From Poa pratensis (Eukaryota > Streptophyta > Magnoliopsida > Poales > Poaceae), in contig CAMZMU010000055.1 in assembly GCA_947311845.1 (NCBI GenBank), forward strand, positions 25,877,219 to 25,941,218: a stretch of DNA of 64,000 bases. The letters are read 5' to 3'. Shown one piece after another: positions 57,026 to 64,000 of this stretch. The notes under the pieces are model-generated. The model was given only the letters and a program-made list of their open reading frames with translations, was not told where the DNA came from and searched no databases. The translations under genes were made by a program, and so were the position numbers. Within the stretch, counting starts at the first letter, position 1. Every line of letters begins with the position of its first letter.

Positions 57026-58393
57026 GGAGGAAGATGAGGAAACAGGGCGGCGCAGGGAGCAAATGGCAAGTAAAAACAGACGCCAGCGCCGTGCCCTATT
57101 TACCGCAAGTCAAACGCAATCACAGCCATTCATATCACAATCGTGCGCTCGCATGCGATCTCACCGTACACGTGGCGAACGCGGAGGGCAACCGTCGCCG
57201 GCCACTCCGCCCACTACGCACGTAAAAAGAGGAGCCATCATCACGCTCTGGAAAAAGTGGGCCCGTGTGGTCAAATCAAAGTCCAAACGGCACCGTCTTC
57301 GGTCAGCTCTGCACAAATGGGCCCACCTACGTGTCACGTCCCATCAATCGCAGCATAACGCACGCCACGCGTGTCAGAAATCGCAGTCGAAATAAACGTC
57401 ATCCCTGACGTCATTGAAGCATCTGTTCAGAAAATACGTTCGAGTATGCTGACGCATATTGGTCACTCGATTGCCCTGATTAGTTCGGGTGTGACAAAAC
57501 TTTCTTAAGGCAAAATTGGTCACTCGACCGTTCCTTCGACTAAGTCATATTACTCCCATCGGGAGCATGTTCAAAAAATTCTTCGACTGAAGATGCTTAG
57601 GATAATGATTGAGATTATCCTCCATTTACAAGTAATACAGCATAATCTCGGGGGCTACTCCCATCGGGAGCACTGTCGTGCACCCGATAGAATTATGGCA
57701 CAAATTTCTTCGATTAACATATGCAGAGTTTTTGAGATTATCCTCCATTGCAAAACAATAAAGCACAATCTCGGGGCTACTCCCATCGGGAGCGCTGTCG
57801 CGCACCCGATAGCATAACGGCAAATATCAGTCGACAAAGGGCATGACTCGTCCAACAAAGTTCAGAAATCATACTCGAAACATTCCCGAGTTGCGTCAGT
57901 CGCAAATACCTCGGATGCTGCATGCATAGTGCAAAGGTAAGACCCGCCGAACTTTCGAGCTGGGCTAAGGACCGTTCCAGCAACGTTAATCCTTACACTT
58001 TCCGTGTCAGCAGACATGATAAAAATCCCGACGGACGCGTTGGGTAAAATTCAAAGTTATACTGCAGATCGACTCAGTAAGACCTCAAGCGGCCTAGTCG
58101 AATCTGACCAGTTTGTTCCAGATTCGAGTCCGGGGACTCGAGTTTGATTGAAAGCTAGTAAGGTTTTACCCGAATGAGTAGTTAACCAGTCCGATCCGTC
58201 GATGTACTGGGCCTGCTAAGCTATTATCCCTTGATCATCATAAAACACAGTCGATGAGATACTCGACATAGCCAAACGTGTGCTATTCATACAGGAATTC
58301 CAAATTATATATGCAGAATACAAAGCATACGACGTGCACTCACGAAAGAGTCCATGCCCGATTCTTCGAGTCAGCCAAGTACTCGGGGGCTAC
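57026..58393. other. 3' non-coding region and polypurine tract of the Retand-type element
   Basis: Three copies of a 105-122 bp unit around CTCCCATCGGGAG (57553, 57658, 57780), a short hairpin with a 5-bp stem. Polypurine tract ACTCGGGGGCTAC at 58381-58393 directly before the 3' LTR. This region would also hold the promoter of the antisense gene. Confidence 0.7.
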
Positions 58394-58880
58394 TGACATG
58401 GGTATACATATCGGGTACCCTACCATGAGGGTACCTGGTGCACGTAACGACTAAGGCCCAATATCGAAGAGCCTACTCGAAGCCCAAGACAAGAGGCCCA
58501 AAAGATGGAGTACCCTCCAAGACTAGACATAGGCATAGTCGGTTTAGCTTTCCTTATGTGTAAACTAGGTCGGTTACAAACTCCCGAGACCCAGCCTATT
58601 TAAAGGCTGGGAGGGGTACCGATCTGGGACCAAGCCATACTCGAACCACCAAAGCTCTTGCTAGAGTCATCTCGCCGGAGCTCTCCTGTAACGCATAATC
58701 CACAATCAATACCAGACAAGCAGGAAGTAGGGTCTTTACCTCCACTCGAGGGGCCTGAACCTGGGTAAATCTTTGCCTCTGCTTGTCAGCCGACGAAACT
58801 ATCAGTACTACCACGTTCACTCCCCGTAATCTCAACCCTAGGTCCTTAACCATGGGATTTTATGAGGGTACACCTCGTCA
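58394..58880 (+). repeat. 3' LTR of the Retand-type element
   Basis: 487 bp, nearly identical to the 5' LTR, followed by the duplication CGTGG. Confidence 0.95.
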
Positions 58881-60297
58881 CGTGGGTCCCCCATCCTGGC
58901 CCTCGGGCCTCCGCCGCCGTCGATCTTTCTTCCCGAAGCTTCGTCTTGACCTAAAAACGACTATATATAGACCCCCAGGGCTTTCGCGAAAGGGAGCGCC
59001 GCAGAAACACAGAAACCACGAAACAGAGATCTGGAGCTGAAGATTGGAGGGGGAAAACTCCGGCGGGGCGCTGCCGGTGTGGTCTCCTTCCCCTCCAACA
59101 ACATCTCCACGACACCATGATGAAGAGGGAGTAGTCCACCCCTGGACTATGGGTTTGTGGAAGTAACTTATGTATCTCTCCTCTCTGTGAGCTTCACTAA
59201 TTAGTACCGTATGAGCTGCTGAACATGATTACGGTCATCTATGTAATTCCTTTGTGGTGGATCTTTATTATGAGTTAATACATGTTTGAGATTGCAATGG
59301 TTTGTTTCAGTTATGAAAGTAGATGCATATTATGTACCCCGTTCTTATTTACTTGTCATGATCAAGCATGTTTATGAGAGCATGTGAGGAGGAACGTGTG
59401 CATTAGTTGGAGTAACGGGGGGTGGCTAGTGCAGTGAACGTGAGAGAAAGTTCTGCGATCCACTTGGGTTTTCTACCTTACTTTGCTGCCTCACTAGGGA
59501 TAAACAAAAATACCATGCCACCGAAGAGTGGATGTGACCTTGGCCACTATCTCCATGACTAGATCTAGCATGTTCTTATTTTAACTTCATGTCATTGAAC
59601 TTATTGCTATGCTCTGATTTATCTTAATTACTAAGGTGTTATGATTTAGTTCGCATCTTGGTGGAGCATAAGAGAGAGAACAACTTATACTTGAGATCTC
59701 TATGTTAGGACGTGATGCCCATATTATTAATAACTTGTCAAACCATGTCTTGCCATCTTTCATGTTAATTTTAGTGTTCCATTGTCTACCACGTTATCAA
59801 GAGAGAGTGCATTTGTGAAACCATGAACCCCGGTCCATTTTTAATCATTAGAAACACCTTTCCAACACTTTTATTACCACTTTTGCTTGCTGCCATTATT
59901 AAATCCGAAATACAAAAACACTTTTACATCTTGCATTCATCATAAAAAACCCAAAAATATCATTTATCATTACTACCATCATCCTTGCATATTTATTTTA
60001 CCATCATTGCATATTTACTATTGTTTGCATATTTATTTTTTATTCTCACACCTTGTGCTTGACAACCACTTGGTGAGGTTGAGGGCACAAAACAATTTAT
60101 TTTGTTGCAGTTTCTCAAGAGAAGGATAAGGAGATAACACCTGAAATACTGGTTCCCCGAGAGTTGGATATTAAACCCTCGAGTCACCCCTCGTGGGAAA
60201 ACTGTCTTCCACTACTACATACACTCTGCACTTGGTCTGAACCTAACCCATTTACTTTTCACGCAGGTACCACGCGAAGGGGCTAGCAACTGTTTTC

Positions 60298-60358
60298 TGG
60301 CGCCATTGTGGGGAACTACGTGAGGGCCATCAAGACGTTTTCTGCTGCCGGGGAGCCA
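60298..60358 (+). other. LTR-embedded PBS-like motif and likely true PBS of the Athila-like element
   Basis: TGGCGCCATTGTGGGG at 60298-60313 lies inside the LTR, which ends GGGCCATCA at 60332 as judged from the inverse copy at 42706. After the LTR, TTTTCTGCTGCCGGGGAGCC resembles a decayed tRNA-Asp PBS. Confidence 0.55.
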
Positions 60359-60651
60359 TAGCTGAAAGGTTTATCCAAGGATCACTCACATCAAGTCAAC
60401 TTCATCACCAACTTGTGTAACATCCTAAGCTTGGGGAGGTTGCACCTACGTGAGCATCATCTTATCCATCTTTAACTACAATCATTTTATTTTGTCTTGT
60501 TCTTGTCTTGCATATCATCTTTATATTTCGGTTTGCATATTTATATTCAGTTTTGCATTTTTGTGTTGCATTTGTTATTTCAAGTTGCATTAGTGTCATT
60601 TTATTTTCAGTTTTGCATAAAAATTTAAAAACACATAAAAACTTGTTAAAA

Positions 60652-62375
60652 TGGGAGATAGAACTAATTGTGTGACTACACAAACACTCCTAATGATCAA
60701 TTTATTGATAAGCCTATCACCACACCTGAGATTACTGCTGAGAGCTATGAAGTTAGTCCTAGTTTGTTAAACTTTATAATAGGGAACAATTTGGTGGTAG
60801 TGCTGTTGAGGATGCCTCTATGCATCTTCATGATTTTATTGAAATCTGTGACATGCAAAAGTTTAAAAATGTTGAAAGTAATGTCTAAAACTGAAGTTAT
60901 TTCCTTTCTCACTTAGAGGAAAAGCTAAAGAGTGGCTACATTCATTACCTACTGGTAGTATTAATTCTTGGGATGATTTAAAAGAAGCTTTCATTAAGAA
61001 ATATTATCCCCCTGTTAAAATACTGCAAAATAGAAACAATATCCTCTCTTTTAGGCAAAATGAAAATGAACATGTTGCCATGGCTTGGGATAGGATTAAA
61101 CTCATGCTTAGAACTTGTCCATCACATGGGGTTAATGAATGGACCATTTTACACTATTTTACAATGGTCTAAATTACATGTCTAGAAATATACTTGATTC
61201 AGCTGCTGGAGGTGCTTTCATGGGAAAAACTATATTAGAAGCTAAGAACATATTGGAAAGTATCTTGCAAAATTATAGTCAATGGCATACTGATAGAGCA
61301 CCTAGTTCATCTAAGAAAGTGAACTCTATAGAAGAAACAAATGATTTGTCATCTAAAATAGACACCATTCTTGCTTTCATTAATAAACAAAATTTTGAAA
61401 ATATGCCTTTGCAAGAACTAGTTGGTAATAATCCTGAAAATGTTGATGTCAACTTCATTAGGAACTATGGTAATAATGGGTATCGTAACAACAATTATAA
61501 CTCTTATAATAAGCCCCCATATGTTCCAAACAAATATACCACTAGTAGTAATGTTTCTAGTGATTTGGAAAACACCATTAGATCATTTATATCTACTCAA
61601 AAGGAGCTCAATAAGGAGTTCATATCCAAATTCGAAAAACATGATATTTTGTTTGAAAGAGTAGATCAACTCACCAAGGAAGTTTCCTCATTAAAGAACA
61701 TCATTATATCTCAAAAAGAAAGAAAAGTTGAGGAAGTTAAAATGCTTAGTGAAGTTAAGGAACCATTTGTTGATTTAGAGAAGTGTAGCGTGCATGAATT
61801 AATTTCTATCTTACAAAAATTTGCAAGTGATCCTTCTGTTAATATTAACCAAGCTGGTTTTGGTTCCTATATTGCTAATCATGTCTTAAAAAAAAGATTG
61901 CTAGGTACAATCAAGAAGCTATGATACCACCTAAGCTTGGGGATATATGGATCCCAAGGTACTAGTAACCATTGGAAAAGAGACACACCATGCTATACTT
62001 GATCTAGGATCTAGTGTCTCTATATTATCTAAAGAACTATATGAAGTCCTTGAACTTAAAAATATTGAGAAATGCTCTATTGAACTTGCACTTGCTGATG
62101 ATTCCATTAGACATGCTCTAGGAAAAGTAAGTGATGTTATGGTAGAGTTACACATGACTTTTGTGCCTGTTGATTTTCTAATCATGGACATGGGGAATAA
62201 AACCTCTAGTCCTATTATTTTGGGAAGACCTTTTCTTCGTACTACAGGTGCCATTATTGATTCAAAGGAAGGGAATGTGAAGTTTCAGTTTCCACACAAG
62301 AAGAGCATGGAACACTTCCCAAGGAAGAGGGACACACCAAGGTTCAAGCTCCCTCATGAGCTACGTCCCCTTTGA
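60652..62375 (+). pseudogene. Gag and protease of the Athila-like element
   Basis: Gag from ATG 60652 (MGDRTNCV) with frame changes near 60680-60920. The Retrotrans_gag-type core is RGKAKEWLHSLPTGSINSWD and IKKYYPP at 60910-61010, continuing LHYFYNGLNYMSRN. The longest clean piece, 61139-61924, ends in an Asn/Tyr-rich then helical region. A protease-like domain at 61947-62375 has HAILDLGSSVSILSKELYE (D-L-G-S active site, as in other Athila proteases) and PIILGRPFLRTTG. It ends at TGA 62373-62375. No reverse transcriptase or integrase follows in the window. Confidence 0.85.
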
Positions 62376-64000
62376 TTATCAAGTAAGTAAGCCTAGCTAT
62401 ATGGCTATAAAGAAAGCGCTTTACGGAGGCAACCCGGTTGTTTTTGTTTGAGATTTTCTTTGAGTCCTCTTGCTGTAACAAGAGAGTAGTTTGTTAGTTT
62501 TGTTTCTGGGATTTTTAATAAAGAACCAAGTTTTACCTATTTTGGGTTTGAAAAGTTGCTATTCATTTTCGGAGAGTTTTCTGCCTGCACGAAGTCTGTG
62601 CACGGTTTGATTTTTCATTTTTTATCTGTAACTCCGATTGAGCTGTAATTTGAACTGTAGCTTCAACTTTTCATCCTCTGTATACGTGATTTTTTCAGAT
62701 TTTTCTGACGAGTTTAAGTAGGGTAAAAAATGCGTTTTGCTGCTGCTGTTTTTCTGGACAGATTCTGTCTTGATATTGTTTTGATGCATTCTTTGAGCTT
62801 TTTGCTTGAATTTTTTGATTCAATTGAGTTTATGAGTAGGCATACAACATTATATACTCTCTGGACATTCATATGAATTTTTTGCCTAAGGATTTTATGC
62901 AGCAAGGAACCTATTTGTTTATCACTACTAATATCACCCCACAGAAAAGAAATGGGAGAAACGGTGTTTTGAAGTTTTTTCACAGGGATTAGAGGAGCTG
63001 CACCAAGAGCTATCCAAGGATGGTGAAGACCATAAGCTTGGGGATGTCAAGACAACCCCACTGGACCAACACACTCTCGGTTTGCACACGTCTAACTTCT
63101 GTTTTTCGATCAAAGCACTTTATCGTATAAACTTGGAGTGTCTTTTTTATTTGCTTTTGTTATTTCGGTTTGTTAATAAGACCACCACTATCATTTATAT
63201 ATGAGAGAGCTACTGGAAGTTTGGGTTGAATTATGTTGGATGCTATTAAATATATTGGGATAGGGATGTTTGAGTTGATTTTAAAAGATACATATAGTTG
63301 CATAATTCATGTGCTTTGAATAATGTTAATTTGCAAGTGTGTTGTTAAGAGCTATCTTTGCCATGTTTAGATGTTGAATTTTAACTTTACTTGGTTTAAC
63401 ATGGATTGATTAGTTCTATGGACACTTATGCATGCATTTAGATGGTCAACTTTCTCCCTATTGCTAGCCCAAAAATTACAACAAGTAAAAAGCTTGTTTC
63501 CCAACACCTTCAACCAAAGTTTTTCCAGTGAGTCCACCATATCTACCTATTAGCTTTATGCTATTCCAAGTATGTTTATCATGTTATATTGTGTTATCTA
63601 CATTTCTGAATTTAAATGCTTATGTTATTGATTGTCATGGGAAAAATTGGTTAAAAGCTCTCACGAACTTGATGCACAATTTACTTTTATTGCATTTAAT
63701 AAGCATGAACCATTGTGATTAAAATTATGAAGTTGTGGGCTTGACAATTGTTTTGGTTGGGAGTTAGCCCATATGTGCTGTCACATGGCAAGCTTTCAAC
63801 ATTGCACTTATTTATATTTAGTTGATGTCATGTACTTTTGTTTATGGATGCCTATCATGGGTGAATGAATGTGGATACTTAGTAAGTTCAAAAGTTTGTA
63901 TAAATGGTTAGAGAAATGCCTGGGCCGCTAATCTAAGCCATGCATCATTCATGGTGGAAATTTACAGCATAACCATAATGTTCATTCAGTGATGCACCTA
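62376..64000 (+). other. Non-coding 3' internal region of the Athila-like element
   Basis: About 1.6 kb without any pol domain in either strand, T-rich. AAGCTTGGGGATGT at 63034-63047 copies the polypurine tract seen next to the inverse LTR at 44492. The 3' LTR is beyond the window. Confidence 0.6.

Larger units (their letters stand above)
45390..58880 (+). mobile_element. Tat/Retand-type Gypsy LTR retrotransposon, complete, 13.5 kb
   Basis: LTRs at 45390-45881 and 58394-58880 (TGACATGGG...CCTCGTCA), 5-bp duplication CGTGG at 45385-45389 and 58881-58885. PBS TGGCGCCGTCTGTGGGA at 45884, complementary in its core to plant tRNA-Asp as in other Athila/Tat elements. Order: gag, protease, RT, RNase H, second (archaeal-type) RNase H, integrase, then about 5.7 kb with antisense genes, then a polypurine tract. 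The second RNase H and extra 3' genes point to the Tat lineage. By eye the LTRs differ by about 8 substitutions and several small indels. Confidence 0.95.
45057..64000 (+). mobile_element. Athila-like Gypsy retrotransposon (gag-PR visible), continues past window
   Basis: 5' LTR from 45057 (TGATGCATG) to 60332 (GGGCCATCA), interrupted by the Retand-type element at 45390-58880 plus its duplication; LTR length without the insert is about 1780 bp. Internal region from 60333. The gag and protease domains are recognisable and non-coding sequence follows to the window end. It inserted into the minus-strand relative, so the pair forms large inverted repeats. Confidence 0.85.

Overview
The window is plant nuclear DNA from a large, repeat-rich grass genome, most likely wheat, Aegilops or barley (Triticeae). 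This is inferred from the repeats: CACTA ends carrying the TTTGGTCCCGGTT subterminal motif, Au-like tRNA-derived SINEs, CTCCCTCCG Stowaway MITEs, and Athila-type and Tat/Retand-type Gypsy elements nested in each other. There is no bacterial or organellar signature. All functional calls come from reading the sequence and from remembered family motifs; no database search was run.

Host genes are few and confined to the left and middle: (1) a CHX-type cation/H+ antiporter at 3-2594 (5' end cut by the window, two exons, plus strand); (2) a single-exon barwin/PR-4 gene at 22145-22615; (3) a LURP-one-related (LOR/DUF567) gene at 35501-36141 that carries one frameshift. The rest is mobile elements, their debris and AT-rich sequence.

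Layout. 3-3330: CHX gene and 3' flank. 3331-4998: a SINE split by a PIF/Harbinger-type element (3405-4594, TAA target duplication, gene-like ORF inside) and by a 5'-truncated LINE. 6183-20115: a 13.9-kb CACTA element (GTA duplication). It carries on the minus strand a broken TNPD-type transposase gene (13830-18784, split by a solo LTR), a small coiled-coil/membrane ORF, an unrecognised ORF, and a second gene ending in a Ulp1-like protease domain whose catalytic residues are intact. 21381-21939: a Stowaway MITE split by a Mutator-type MITE. 22145-36141: the two small genes separated by unclassified sequence, one SINE, two more Stowaways and a probable Helitron. 37033-42705: an RNase H pseudogene, a fold-back repeat and a MuDR-type transposase pseudogene. 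42706-64000: retrotransposon nest. A minus-strand Athila-like element (3' LTR 42706-44491) was invaded by a plus-strand relative (LTR from 45057). That copy's 5' LTR was in turn invaded by a complete Tat/Retand-type Gypsy element (45390-58880, CGTGG duplication), which carries gag-pol plus antisense genes downstream of pol.

The most unusual signals are: primer-binding-site-like motifs lying inside the LTRs of three Athila-like copies; an array of polypurine-tract-like motifs downstream of pol in the Retand-type element, with a parallel in the Athila-like one; the intact Ulp1-like exons in an otherwise decayed CACTA gene; the antisense gene(s) of the Retand-type element; and an indel-rich pol between LTRs that differ by few substitutions.
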